A stretch of 64,000 bases of DNA. It comes from Albifimbria verrucaria. Lineage: Eukaryota; Ascomycota; Sordariomycetes; Hypocreales; Stachybotryaceae. Below the pieces are notes generated by a model. It was not told where the DNA came from and did not search any database. It saw only the letters and a program-made list of their open reading frames with translations. The DNA lies in contig JAHREC010000019.1 in the NCBI GenBank assembly GCA_020081605.1, forward strand, positions 372,001 to 436,000, read 5' to 3'. Made by a program: the position numbers and the translations under genes. Positions 36,465-48,716 of this stretch are shown piece by piece. Numbering within the stretch: the first letter of the stretch is position 1; each line of letters starts with the position of its first letter.

Positions 36465-36630
36465 GATAATTAAATAAAATCACCCCTCCCCAGATGTTAT
36501 ACCTGTCATGGGAATTTATCGTTTAAATTCGTAAGATTGAGATTTTGATGCCTTTATCTACATGAATTGTATCATTTGTTTACACAGTAAGGTTCCTCTG
36601 GTCTTTACCAAATTCCATTTTCTAAAGCAA

Positions 36631-38447
36631 TTAAAGACGCTGCAGCTTTACTAGTAAGTCTCTATCGACTCTTGCAACGCCTCTCGCTTCCCTACCAACC
36701 TCTGGCCCTCGTTCTGACGGTTTACCATCTGGCTTTACAAAATGCAGGGGTTCAACATCAAAAAGAGCAAAAAAAGTGTTACTGTGCAGAGGATTTCCTG
36801 CTTTGCGTAGTAACGACCGGGACACATAGCCGTCCCTCCACCGTAGGGGAAATATTTGCCTGCTGAGATTCCACTTTGTGAACCGCCACTAGATTCCTTG
36901 AGGAATCGCTCTGGCCAAAACTCTTCTGGAGAGTGCATAGATGATGACCAAATATCAGGGTCGTTATGGGCAAAATATGATGGCGCCAACACCAGGTTAC
37001 CTTCTTTTAGCGTATAACCATCTAGTTCAATAGATGTACGTAGTTTTCGGACGACGAAGATAGATGACCGGAGCCGTAAGCATTCCATGTAAACAGAATT
37101 GAGAAGCGGCAGCTTCTTAAGCCCGGAAATATCGATCAATGGATGCTTGGTATTGTCGGTTTTCGCCCTTCTTTTCGCTATTTGGTCTTGATCAACCACC
37201 ATTGCAATTTCTGACTTGATGCGTTGAAATAGTTCCGGCCGCCGTAGAATCTCGATTATAACCCACGATGTCATTGGAATTGCATTAGAGTTAATCCTGA
37301 AGATATTAGTTAATAACCTCTCAAGGAGACAAGTAATTATAAAACTCACGACCATATAAGGCCCATCTGGAATGATGCACGCCCATCGAGGCTGATTCCA
37401 TACTTTTCCATGGCGACTTCTCGCTCACGAACCAACTTGGACCCAAAATTGGGCTCCCAGTCAAGATCAGCTTCTTCGCAAGCACTCCAGTCGATTCCCT
37501 CCCAGGCTGTTTCAAGGTAGGACCGTACAGTTTCCAAACATTTGTCTCTAGCGTTCCAGCCCTTGCTGCAAAACAATTTTGGCATTCCATATAATAAAGA
37601 CATGAAATCCTCGTCATATTCCCAAAAGTCTCTGCCAAATTGTGGGTTCGCATTAAAAACCCCTCGACCAGCAAGGGTAATTGTAGAAGCTTGGAACATA
37701 TGGTGCTTCATGAACTCGTCAACACCACATTGAATTGGCTCACCGGAAGTGATTAAGTTCAATTGATCAAACATAGTGTCAATGAACAAATCTGTCAGTG
37801 AGGACACTGCACCTGACCCAATCAAATGTGACTCATAAATTTCGTGGAATTTCCTCCATATGCGATCTTCCTGGCGAGTATCGACCAGGGGTTGCCTCGA
37901 CGAGCCGGAGATATCCTTGGCTACTAGTGCAACGTCTTCAGAAGGCAGACGTTTGACCTTGTGGGCAACTCGAAGCGCAAACTCCTCGAAAGTCAACTCC
38001 TTGGAGTATCGAAAAATTTGTTGGACATTTCTAGGGCCGTGGATAAGGTAGGCATGGACATTGCCGAGACGCATTCGTACAGGCTCACCATTGTCGACTT
38101 GTCGTCTGTAAAATTTTAGCCAGGAGAAGAAACCCGAATTTGAGTAACGCTTACCGGATAGACTCGAAGAAGCCATGCGGATTTTTAATCAAGCTGAGTG
38201 CAGAGCCGACTCCAGGCAGGATATATGGCAATGTAATTGGTTCTTGTCCTCGATATCGACGGTCGTAAAAGCGTTGTGTGAAGTATCGAATTGTTGTGAA
38301 ACAGTATGTTGAGAACAATAGAAAGAAACCGCTCAAGATAGCTAGCACAAAGTTCTCAGTAGCTGTTGTATTCTTGGTGTTAAGTTTAGCCAAGTCCTCC
38401 AGTATTAGAGATGGCATTTTGAAAGACGGCGTTGTTGACAGCACCAA
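36631..38447 (-). CDS. Cytochrome P450 (island P450 3), CYP7/CYP8-like style
   Basis: P450 with an N-terminal anchor (VLAILSGFFLLFSTYCF), LPYILPGVGSALSLIKNPHG, an atypical I-helix INSNAIPMTSWVIIEIL (Asn/Pro in place of AGxxT), the K-helix YMECLRLRSS and the haem loop FPYGGGTAMCPGRYY. The NxIPxTxW I-helix and GGGTxxCPGR loop are the pattern of fungal P450s resembling CYP7/CYP8 sterol hydroxylases. Either 38447 or the next ATG at 38417 could be the start. Introns are near 38107-38154 and 37297-37350. One break in the coding T run at 36771-36777 lacks one T. Correcting it gives ALFDVEPLHFVKPDG and the proper end. P450 5 is the same type. Confidence 0.9.
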
Positions 38448-39418
38448 TTTCTGATCACAAGTTTTGGCACTCGATATATACAGCTTGCTTTTAGCTTGAA
38501 CATTGCCGACAGCATTTAGCTGTTCAAGTTTACAGCCTGTTCAGCCCTAACGCCCCTCGCACTGATAGCACACGATTTTCAGGGCATTCCACAAAGACCC
38601 CGTGCCAAGTTGTCACAAATAGCGTAACATAATTAGCAAACCAATCCGAGAAGCATAAGGCATGAAGGTCCGGGTGCTTTACACCGTACTCTCGGTCTAT
38701 CACGCTTACGAGATACCCTTCTAGAACAGAACCCGAAGGCCTCCGCACAAGGCTTAGGCCATGCCACACCCGGAACTCGCGTGCTAAGAGCAAGTGGGCC
38801 GGTTCCATCGAATTTTCCAAGGGTCCGAGACTTCTGCTTCAGTTTATCCACCATGTCCAGGACAAGGGGTTTTGGGGTTAGTTGCTTAGAGTCGAGCTTT
38901 GCTGACACAGCTTCGGCGGCTTTTTGAGTCACAAGGTAAGGGAAGGCATCACTTGTTCCTGTCCAGCTATGGCCTTGTATCAGGTGATACAGCATTGGTC
39001 TCCTCTGATACAGGTTGCTTTGGGTCCCACTCTGGCATTTAGCTAAATCCTACCGCCTCACCATTAACAAAAGACTTGACTAGTAAAAGAAGCCCCATGA
39101 TAGGCCTAAAGAATGCGGCTGCAAGTACACTTTCCCAAAGACACAAGGGTATTTAGTAACACTAAAAATATATTAACAGATGGAGTGAAACGATATGGTT
39201 GGAGTGTGGATCACTGTCATGGTCCCCTAAGCGCGATATCTTTTGAATTCTTAAGCTCCATGACTAGTTCACTTCACAAGCGCTGAAGGCTGGTCCTCCT
39301 GTTTCCACTCGAAACCCTTGCCAGATCTGTTCACGATACCCCTGCGCGGAGATCTGGCTCCACCAAGCTGCAGGGATGAAATGCGGCTCTCGGCTATGGT
39401 TCTCCGAAACAACCCACC
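38448..39418. other. Gap between P450 3 and P450 4 with unexplained open frames
   Basis: About 970 bases. Minus-strand frames at 38633-38995 and 38530-38820 overlap and could be joined by one missing base near 38800, giving about 150 residues (SAKLDSKQLTPKPLVLDMVD early; LFVTTWHGVFVECPENR late). I recognise no domain. It may be a lost gene of the island or chance. Confidence 0.3.
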
Positions 39419-41128
39419 CTATGCATTCCTTGGCACACAACGAAGCCTGATCCTTTCAGGGTGCTTCACTTTCAGTAGGAAATTGAAGCTAGACTGCCTC
39501 ACTTCCTCCATCAGCATCTCAGATGCTGCCGCGCTGCTGACTTCACCGCCACTATCCGGCTCCACAGAGTACCCTTCAACAGACACGCTAACACAGCGAC
39601 AAACTCCACCTGTGAAAACTTCTTGCCAGGGCACACGCGTGGTCCAGCCGCCCAGGGCAAGAAAGCACCTGGAGCCATCGGTGCAAGCTTTTCGGCACCG
39701 GTCTCGTCATGCGTGATCCAACGGCTAGGAGCCACTCCAATGAGTTGGTACCCCATGACTCCGTCTCAACGTGTAGGCCTGCCAAGTTGACACCAATAAA
39801 CGTATTTTTGGGAATTGTGTAGGAGGTTCCGTTAATTTTTAATTCCTGGTCAGTCAGTGTGGTCTTGGGGATCGCTCTCGCTGCACCAAACAACCGCAAT
39901 GTTTCGTGCTATATGAGAGTTAGCTTAATCTTGTGTAATGAAGTTTGAGCAAACCCTCACCATGATAGCAAGCAATCGCTTCATCTGAGGATAGTAGGTT
40001 TCGTAATCCAGATCATCGGTATCAACACCAGCTGTGACTTGGTGGACTTCTTCCGCCGCCCAACTCTGCCATTTTGGACTTGCCGCGAGAAGAATTGTGG
40101 CATAAGCAAGAGTATTTGAGGTTGTCTCATGACCCGCCAGATTATAGCTGAACAGGTTTCCATAAATCTCAGAGTTTGTCAACTGATGTGTGACTTTCTG
40201 GTCTGGACGCCGATCATCCGAGGCTCGTACCAAGATACTCATCAGATTGTCTTTCTCAGGGGCGCCAGAGTTCATAGCCTCCCGCTCTTCGTCGACCATC
40301 TCGACCATATATTGGCGGAAATTAACCACAGCATCTTGAACCTCTTTAAACTTAGCAGGAAGGGCCCAACTTGGGAGGTTTATAGTAGCAGTGAAGACCG
40401 CAGTAAATAGATTACCAAGAATGATACTCAGGGCATCACGGTATGTGAGGCTGTGGCTTTCAGAGGGACTTTCTAAACCGCTGCCGTATGTATAACTTCG
40501 ACCAAACCCAGCTGCTGTAAGCACATGGAGAGCGAGCATCATCGTATCACTCTGAGGGTTGACAACTCCTTCAGGGTTTGTCGCCCACATTTTGATCATG
40601 CCCTCAGCTTGCCGTTTGGACTCATCCCATACAAGGGCGCTATTCCTTTCATTGAAAGGAGGTGTGGTGGTCTTTCGGTGACGGACCCAATCCTCCCCTC
40701 TGTTGTCACAACATTGCGACCAAATATTTCCAAAGGCTTGTACAGGGCCACGGCTTTCACAAAGTCTCTGCGACGTCGACACAGCTCGCTAGATGCTTCG
40801 GCATTTGCAGTGAAGACCCGAATTTGTTTCGGGCTCACGATGACGAACGTGTCGCCAACTCTATCCTGTAGGTCTTTGATCTTGTCGTAATTCCAATCGC
40901 GACTGTTATAGTCGACAAAATTGCTCAACCCGTATGGCAGCCATGTTCGGAGCAGCGGCTCTAGCCAGCTGGAACATAGCATGTAGGGAACATTTGATGG
41001 GTCAATCGGCGTGATTAAGACCGGCAATCCGATGGCCTTCGCCTTTTGTAATTGCATATGAACTGGACGATATTAAGGCCAAGATAAAGAAAGAAAAACG
41101 TGACCGCTATGATCCAATATGAAAGCAT
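39419..41128 (-). CDS. Cytochrome P450 (island P450 4)
   Basis: The start at 41128 (MLSYWIIAVTFFFLYLGLNI) gives an N-terminal anchor. One missing base in the coding A run at 41047-41050 then leads to KAKAIGLPVLITPIDP. The I-helix is NLAGHETTSNTLAYA, the K-helix HETLRLFGAAR and the haem loop FLPWAAGPRVCPGKKF, so all catalytic motifs are present. An intron lies near 39908-39961. Four breaks in all: 41047-41050, the coding G run near 40695 (before EDWVRHRK), near 39735 (before PSRWITHD), and near 39590 (before EGYSVEPDSGGEV). Each is one base short. The C-terminus ends RLRCVPRNA. Substrate unknown. It is the most broken of the five P450 frames. Confidence 0.88.
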
Positions 41129-41492
41129 TTCGAAATATGCGGGTAGATGAGGACGGCTATTGTTGATTCAATTGGGTAAGATGCAAGGTTGAAGTACAAT
41201 TTCGAATGCGATGCGCTTTTATGGAGTAGCGACCTTACTTGTCGAAATTAGCAAGTTTCGAATGATTTTGTTTTAAATACTTATGAGCTAGTACTGGTTT
41301 ATCCTACCACTCTTTAGCCTTACGTAAATTTAGAGAGGTCATCTTGTCACGCATCTTCCCGCCCTAATCTAGGGGCTATGTGGTCTTTAACAAGAATAGA
41401 GGCTGGCCAAACAACAACATAACGTCATGCACGACATTGAGGGACTTCGCAGCTCCGTGAGTCTCCAATAAATTATCAAACCTCATTTCTAA
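41129..41492. other. Intergenic between P450 4 and MBOAT 2
   Basis: About 360 bases with no coding signal. Both neighbours are on the minus strand. Confidence 0.4.
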
Positions 41493-42768
41493 CTAAGGTT
41501 CTAAGGCTCTAGATAATGGCTTGAATGCACTTAAACCTATCAGCTCAGTCTCGTGGTTCTGTTTAAGAATAACTGGAAACCATCTAACAGGCCCTGACCA
41601 GGCAAGAAATGTAAGGACCCAAAGGTATCCCAAAAGTCTCGCTAGAATTCTCGTGGGCTTTGACTTCCATAATGAGTAGAACAAATCTCCAAACACGTCC
41701 TCCAACATTAATCCAACCAGCTGTGTGGCAAAGAACTGTATAGCGCCAGATTTAGCTGCAGGAACTGCACTCCCCATATCAGATGGAACGTGTACCAAGC
41801 CTGACAGTGAGAATGCAATCAAGATTTTTAGGTATCTTGAAAGCAGTGAATAAGATTTGATTCGTAACACGTTTTTAGTGATCCATGTTGCTGTACCACG
41901 GAGATTATTCTGCAAACCTTGGTGCCAGAATGTCCTAGACCTGTTAACCTGATTCCGCAATGCGTTTTGGAGATACTTACGACCAGAAATTTCGAAGGCA
42001 GTACGAATCTTCTAGCTTGCCAAAAAGTGGCCGCCAATCTTTGACAGCGTTCGGATTCATGGTAACGGAAACGGCTGCGGCTAAAGAATATCCACCCTGA
42101 ATAAAGCAGAAAATCGATACCACGGTTGTGATAGTAGCCATATAACGAACTTGGAGCTCGGCCATACTTAATTCGTCAAGACGTCGAAAGACAGAGACAT
42201 GTTGGTCAGACATGAAATTTTGATTCAGACCCAGCTGCGTGATAATGCAAAACTTGTGAAGGAAGTAACAGAAAACCGTCTTGAAAAGATTTTTAATAAT
42301 GAAAACCTTTGGTGAAGGAACGTAGGATGGGTTCTCGGGGTCAAAGTGATGAATGTTCCTGATTTCCCAAGCTGTACCCAGCCCTCTCATAGAAGATGCG
42401 ACTTCCTGGCCAAATACGTAACGGGCTCGAACTTTGCCCAACCATGGCTGATCTTTGGCTGCCTCTTTGTCTTCGTCTGCCAGCTTCTTCTCAGATTTGT
42501 CTACATAAACGATCTTCCGAACAATCATGCGCTCAAAATAGGTCAAGGTGATCTGAGGAAAGGCGGAGGCAACCGTTCGAGCCACCCATCCTGGCGGCTC
42601 TACAAATTCTTCCAAATTTGAAAGAGCAATGGAAGTGGAAATGAGGAAAAAGCCGAATCCAATTGGCCGGAGGATCGAGTCGCGGGAGGTAAAGCCGGCA
42701 ACGTATATGAAGAAGAATTGCTGAATCGTGGAAATCAGCAGCGGATGCAAATAAAATCGACAAGCCAT
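41493..42768 (-). CDS. Wax-synthase-like MBOAT acyltransferase (MBOAT 2)
   Basis: The second acyltransferase of the island. The start at 42768 (MACRFYLHPLLISTIQQFFF) leads into the first helices. Conserved parts are MRGLGTAWEIRNIHHF, RPLFGKLEDSYCLRNFW, a 40-base intron at 41941-41980, TFWHQGLQNNL and SGLVHVPSDMG with the catalytic-type His. The length of about 410 residues equals that of MBOAT 1. Both exons join in frame without any missing base, which is unusual for a gene this long in the window. It would transfer an acyl group, probably acetyl, to a hydroxyl of the island's product. Substrate and acyl donor are inferred from the family only. Confidence 0.88.
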
Positions 42769-43466
42769 TGTGTTCTGATGACTGGCGAGCACCTCAAAAT
42801 GCTGTTGACAGATCAATCAAAGACCTGGTAATTTTCAAAACATTAACATCGAAATAAAATAAAACCGTAGCTAGGCTAATCCTCTGTCCACGAAACCAAA
42901 GTATGGTCTCTCCACATATCTGCTTCAGCCCTCTAAGGAGAATTCCTTGGGTTGATCTAGCCTGAGTAGTGTGATCAACACGGGCTTCCCTAGCTCAATT
43001 AGCCCTGTCTAAAAAAAAAAAAAGAAAAAAACGGGCAGGTGGCACAGCTGAATCAACGGTCAATCCACGAGATTGTTCTCTTGTCCCGCACGCATTTATG
43101 CTGGTGGGCCTTCTGACTGAATGATCTCCATCTTCAGCCTTGGCTCATCTGTACCAGGGCGTACAGATCCACTGCATCAAGCAATCATTTCTCCGGGTGT
43201 GATATCCCTGAACAGTGGCACCGTATGTCTATTAATCCCCACTTCCAACATCTTACGCAGGATTCAAAAGTATGACCCACGTCGCTAACATCTGAGGCCG
43301 AATCAGCCGTTTCAAAGGGCCCGAGTGCCTTCGATAGGATTACCGAAAAGTATTGGCAACATTGACGCCCTTCCAAGAAAACAGCAGTCAGCAGTAAATC
43401 TGAACGGCACGATAGGTGCAGCACGTTGACAAACTCTAGAAACAACACTCCTTGGGGCAACCAGCC
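42769..43466. promoter_or_regulatory. Divergent upstream region of MBOAT 2 and P450 5, with poly(A) tract
   Basis: About 700 bases between two diverging start codons. A nearly pure A run (about 13 A, one G, six A) is at 43011-43030. No known regulator site recognised. Confidence 0.4.
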
Positions 43467-45098
43467 ATGATAGCTCTGAAAGACTTGCCGCCGCTGGCGA
43501 TTGGCGCGGTGGGCGGTATGCTCGTACTCATCATTTTACTCTCACGAACCAAACCAGATCCAAGGGAGCCGCCGTATGTTAAGGAAAAAATTCCGTACTT
43601 CAGCCATATTTACGGGCTTCTGAGGCATGGCCTGCGCTATTTTGATCTTGTCAGGTTGGTGATTATAACCCGACAGTCTCTATATAGGTAGAATTTGGTC
43701 CTAATTATTAGGCAGTGCCCAGCAACCGCACCCAATATTCACAATTGACATGTCCGGGCAAAAAACTACATTGTCACGTCGCCGGAACTTGTTCAAGCAG
43801 TCCAAAGAAATACGACTTCCCTTTCCTTCAGTCCCGCCATGATACCGGCTTTTCGGCGGATGATGGGGTTTGACGAGGAAGGCATCGAACTCATTTTCCG
43901 TGATGCACACACAGAGGCTGGCATGTATGGGGAGATACATGAAGTACAAAGAGCCTCATTGCTACCTGGAACGACATCTCTGGAAGAACTTTGCAGCCTT
44001 GTCCGCGGCAAGCTCATGCGTGTTATTAATGACTCTCCGCCGAATCAGAAAATCGGATTATACAGCTGGGTTCGAGATCACTTTATGAGAACAAACAACT
44101 CGGCTTGCTTTGGTGAGCAAGACCCATTCACATTAAATCCGGCTCTAAACGATACCTTTTGGTAAATGACTCTATATTTCTCTCAGAATTAACTGACTGA
44201 CGCCAACCAGGTCGTGGGAAGAGAACGTCAAAATTCTTTTGCTTGGTATCCCCTGGTTTTTGAGTCCCTCAAAATATTCAGCTGCGAGAAAATCCCGAAA
44301 AGAACTAGTTGAAGCCTTCTTGAAATACATAGAGAACGACGGATTGAGTTCGGCATGTTCATTTGTCGGAGAGTTGGCAGGTCTCGGCATTCGACGAGGC
44401 TTAAGCAACGAGAATAATGCTCGGGCATTGCTAGGATCAATTCTAGCCATTGTTGGGAACACCATCCCGACAACATTCTGGCTCCTTTTGTCAATTTACT
44501 CCAGGCCTTCTCTTCTTGTAGAGATACGGGCCGAATTGGAGGCGATAGCGGATAGACCAGTGCCATCATCCAAGCTGAGTCTTGACCTTGGAGCAATCCG
44601 AGAGAAGTGTCCGATCCTAATATCTACCTATGATGAAGTACTTCGTATGACGAGCGGTATCGCAACTGTGCGGTACACTAACGAGGATACTCTTCTACAG
44701 AACAGGTGGCTTCTGAAGAAAGGAGCCCAAGTTCAAATGCCAACAGCATTCATCCATGCCGACCCCACTACATGGGGTGCAGACGCCGACATCTTTGATC
44801 ACACAAGATTTCTGAAATCTCGCGTTCTCGCCAAAGAACAGAAAGCCCGAAGAACTGCAGCCTTTAGACCATTTGGCGGTGGCACGACGCTATGTCCAGG
44901 TCGCCATTTCGCTTCTTATGAGATTCTGACCTTTGCGGCCAGTGCACTACTAGCTTTTGATATGACTCCTACAACAAGTGTCTTCGACATTCCTGAAATG
45001 GACAGGTCAAAGCTCCTCTTACATCTCTTAAGCCAGTTAGAGACATCCAAGTCTATCTGACAAAACGACCGGGCTGGGATACAGTCATTTTTGAATAG
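43467..45098 (+). CDS. Cytochrome P450 (island P450 5), CYP7/CYP8-like style
   Basis: P450 of the same type as P450 3. An anchor (PPLAIGAVGGMLVLIILLS) follows the ATG at 43467. The I-helix is GNTIPTTFWLLLSIY, the K-helix YDEVLRMTSG and the haem loop FRPFGGGTTLCPGRHF. Introns are near 43656-43711 and 44165-44211. One missing A in the run at 43760-43765 precedes NYIVTSPELVQAV. Another near 45038 precedes KPVRDIQVYLTKRPGWD. With the second corrected the stop moves from 45060 to 45098 and gives the usual C-terminus. The substrate is unknown; CYP7/8-like fungal P450s often act on terpenoid or steroid-like rings. Confidence 0.9.
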
Positions 45099-45294
45099 AT
45101 CTAAATAGCCAGGAGATTATTTGTTAAAGGGAGGATGACAGTATTTCTGTGGTCACACAGAGTTATGCAAGACTAGCCCAAGATAATGTCATTCTTACTT
45201 ACTTGGTGGAAAAGAAAGTTGCTGCTTTTAGATTGGCAAGAGTTTTTATTTATTCGTCTGCTGACGCACTTCCACGCGTATTCAGTGATGGTAC

Positions 45295-47450
45295 TCACGT
45301 CTCCCAAAAGTCCAGCGGTTGCCCCAGCACCGAGCACACCTCAGACTCTCCGAATGGTGTCATGAAGCCATCCCACTCGAGTATCATCCATTCTGGAGAC
45401 TTAGGATCAACTTTTTCCCATTCACCCACCTTCTGCACCTGCGCCAAAGTTGAGCCATAACCTCTAGCAATGAGATATGCTTCGTCTGGGTTCGGGTCTC
45501 CAGTGCGGACAAAGGAAGAGAAGTAATCGACAATCAAACGACTAAAGTCTTGATCTAATCCATCCCTATCGGGCAGGCCCACGCGTTTATAATTTCCGAA
45601 CATCGTGACTTGCGAACCGCCGTGACACCTGTAGTACTCCGCAGCTGGATCCCCAAATGGATGCTCACTGGTGCGAGGAGCACTACAAAACGGAGTGTCA
45701 TTGGGTGGTGGGCTGTATGTACGGTGAAAATTGAAGAAGTATACTTTTTCAAACACCTCATTTTTGGCACCTGAAAATGCCTGAGCACGATCAAGACAGG
45801 TGTACATAGTGAGTGTAAGGATTTTGACTGTCGCATTATAAAGTTGATCTCCAGTTGATTCAGGTGTAATTCCGAACAGTGGTAAGTTGGCAAGGATAGC
45901 CTTTGGGCTAACTCTGAAAAAGTTTCATATTCCTGCAGCATCATCTTCCATATGTCTAGATTAACGCCTGACCATGGAATATCTTGCACAATCTTTAACA
46001 GCGCGGCTTCATCACGGGTGACGCCGGCCAAAAGAGGGATATCCTTGGCGTATCGAGGCCCAGACCCGTCGAGAGGGAAAGAGGACGTTGTAAGAAACTT
46101 CCCATCCAGAACCGGGTACTTCGCAATAGCTGTATCGAGGTCGAGATTCGCTAACTTCTGGCCCGGAACCTCGCGAAGACACTCAACCTCATCCTCTGCA
46201 TTCTCACAGCCGACCAGAGGCAAGATGTTCTTCGTGAAGTAATTGTAGGACTGTTCAGCAGACCAAAGTATTCCATAGGGCTCTATAAGACCACCATTGC
46301 CATCTGATTGGAGGAGGGCGCCGGCATACAAACCCTGGGCTTTGGCAGATGAGAGCAGATGGCGAACAGATACCGCGCCCGAGGATTCACCTGATATAGT
46401 TACTCGGTCTGGATCGCCTCCAAAGGCAGCGATATTCTCTGCTAGCCATTCAAGTGCACTGATTTGATCGTTTATGGCAAGATTGCCTGTGTGTATGCCA
46501 TCGTTGAACACGAGCATGCCGAAATTACCGACTCGGTGGTTGATCGAAACAGCAACAACATCGCCTCGAGATGCAATGTTAGTCATGTCCAAATATGGGT
46601 TCTTGCCAGAACCATCAACAAACGCCCCTCCATAAATATAGAGCAGCACAGGCTTCAATGGTGGCTTGGAGAGTGTTCTGTCGTCGGTTATGGAAGGTAG
46701 GTAAGGTGTCCAAATGTTAAGAAAAAGGCAGTCTTCGCTTGAATCGGGCGAATTCGGCTGCAAGCAATCCGCTCCAGCCTTCAAAGCAGAGATGGAACCG
46801 CTTGCATTACGCAATGTCGTTGAGTATTCGAAACGTTGAGGTGTAGGAGCATATCTTACACCCCGGAATTTCCAAGTGAAGAAATCCCGATATCCTGTGA
46901 TTAGGGAATGCCCAACATTTTGAGTGATTTGAAACCTTGGTGAAGTATCTTCGAAAGTGGCGTTTGAGACGGGGGCGCTTTGGGTGCAAAGGACTGGAAG
47001 CCGCTCTGAGCATTTGAGGTAATGCAATGAGCCATGGGTATCGATTGCGCGACACTTGCAATTATCATCCTCTTTTGAATCCAGAATTTGGTTCCGGCCG
47101 CATGGATTCCTGGTAAACTTGGTATGCCAGGGAATCTTTCAGGCCAGAGTAAGACTCGTCGCTCCCAGTCACCCACAAATTTTCACTCAGTTGATCGCAT
47201 GTGTCAACAGCGGTCGAGTAATTGTGGGATTGTCCAACTAGAATAGCAGCAGACCGTGAAGCAGGGTCATCTACATCATGGTCAGCTTTGTGCCAATACT
47301 ACTGCCAAAAGCTATTTGAGAACTTGCTCTCCAAGTCATTATCCGCCAATATGGTGAGGCTCCTGGTATTGACGCCGTAGTCCTTAATGAATTAACGACA
47401 CTGGTTTGAATCCCAATCAAGGTCCACAGAGTGGGTGTAAGTCGGACCAT
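45295..47450 (-). CDS. Secreted type-B carboxylesterase (cholinesterase-like), with several frame breaks
   Basis: Alpha/beta-hydrolase esterase with a possible signal peptide (MVRLTPTLWTLIGIQTS), an N-terminal Cys-containing extension (TAVDTCDQLSENLW, CKCRAIDTHGS, LPVLCTQSAP) and the catalytic domain. Motifs: RFLG-type KFRGVRYAPTPQRF, EDCLFLNIWTP, the nucleophile loop TISGESSGAVSV, and RCHGGSQVTMFGNY with the likely His. Breaks of one base are near 47355, 47108, 47088 and in the coding T run at 45918-45922. An in-frame TAG at 47299-47301 is a separate lesion. It is the last gene on this side of the P450 island and may belong to it, for example hydrolysing an acyl ester, but fungal genomes have many such esterases. 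Confidence 0.82.
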
Positions 47451-48716
47451 ATTGTACAGTTGAACGGAAATCGAGACGTGGAATTGGGGATGATCTGGCC
47501 AACACTTCGTAGAGAGACTAGACTACATATACGCATGTTGCTAAGCGGCACAGCAGTCTTCAGCTCTTGAATCCCATTTACGATTCGGAGCTTCGGCCCC
47601 TTTCACCGTGGAATCGACGGTTATGTGGTGGGGAAATCACACTCGTGCCATCAATCCCTGCCTTACAATCCTACGAAATTTTAACCCCAGCTGTTCATCG
47701 CAACTTCGGCGGTTAGTGCAAGTCTGTCAACGAATGAGAGCTGTGTGTAATTAGCCTACTTCTAGCCATCTGTGCTGTCAGCATTGCAATACCCATGTCC
47801 TCTGTCACCGTTTCCGAATAGCCGGAGCAGCTGCGGAGGTTTCCGTCTATGGGCAATGGGTTGTTACTTTTTTGCTCTATTTGAATTAGGGAAACGCAAC
47901 AAGTACCTTGGCCAATCACCTCGTATTCCATGTCACCTACTTATATGCTTTCCAGATCCGATTCAATGGCATGAGGTTTCAAATTTTGAAAACACAGCAT
48001 GACCTTTCCTTCATTTGCCCTCAACTATCTTTTATTGTTGATACACCAGCATCAGTGCAACTTTAGCTTAAGCTTTGATGCTAGATCTTGGAGGCGAGGT
48101 TAACATATCCATGAATCACAATTTGCCCTTTCGAGCATGCTGAGCTGCGTTTCTGTATGTGGCATGCCGGTTACCGCCTCGTCATCGACAAGCAAAGCAA
48201 AAATAGAAAAGGAAGGGAGTAGGAAGGGAAAAAGAAGACCTCAAAGAATCCGATGGTTAGTATGTAGTACTTTGTCTTTTGTGATTACTACTATTAGTGA
48301 CCTGTAATGCGATCCGACCGCACAATAGACTTGTGATAGGCCATATTTCATTAGCAACATAGTTATGGCGGCTGAATGCGGGGTAGAGTCTCGTGAATCT
48401 GCGCAGCATGCAAGGGACTGTATTTGGACATGGTTTGGCGCCGTGAGGCGCAGAAACTCCTCGACTGGTCTGGACTCACTTGTCTCGCATAGCATCCACA
48501 TATTTCGTGTTCAGCGGAGGCAGACAGCAAGGCACAATTCAGCGAGTTCATACCAGCTCAGTCACACAACAAGTATTAAAGGCCATCGTGGAGCAGCGTC
48601 ATAGTCGTACAAGCTGACCCTGAATATTTCCATAAGTTATCCGTTAGTACCAACAATCCAACAACCCAGTCCCGTTGCATGTTTGCTGTCCGATCAGACT
48701 ATTGAATAGTGTTAAG
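47451..48716. other. Intergenic stretch, upstream of esterase and of the repeat peptide
   Basis: About 1.27 kb. There is a purine-rich tract at 48195-48240. A short minus-strand frame reads YSPLHAAQIHET, weakly like an ankyrin unit, but nothing around it supports a repeat protein. Confidence 0.4.

Noticed and set aside
39318..39716. A 132-residue plus-strand frame
   Set aside because: It is antisense to the haem-binding end of P450 4.
43011..43030. Poly(A) tract as a retroposon tail
   Set aside because: No target-site duplication, no adjacent element-like coding sequence, and it lies in a divergent promoter region.
48363..48551. A short frame with SPLHAA, suggesting an ankyrin repeat
   Set aside because: A single weak match; no second unit is found in any frame nearby.
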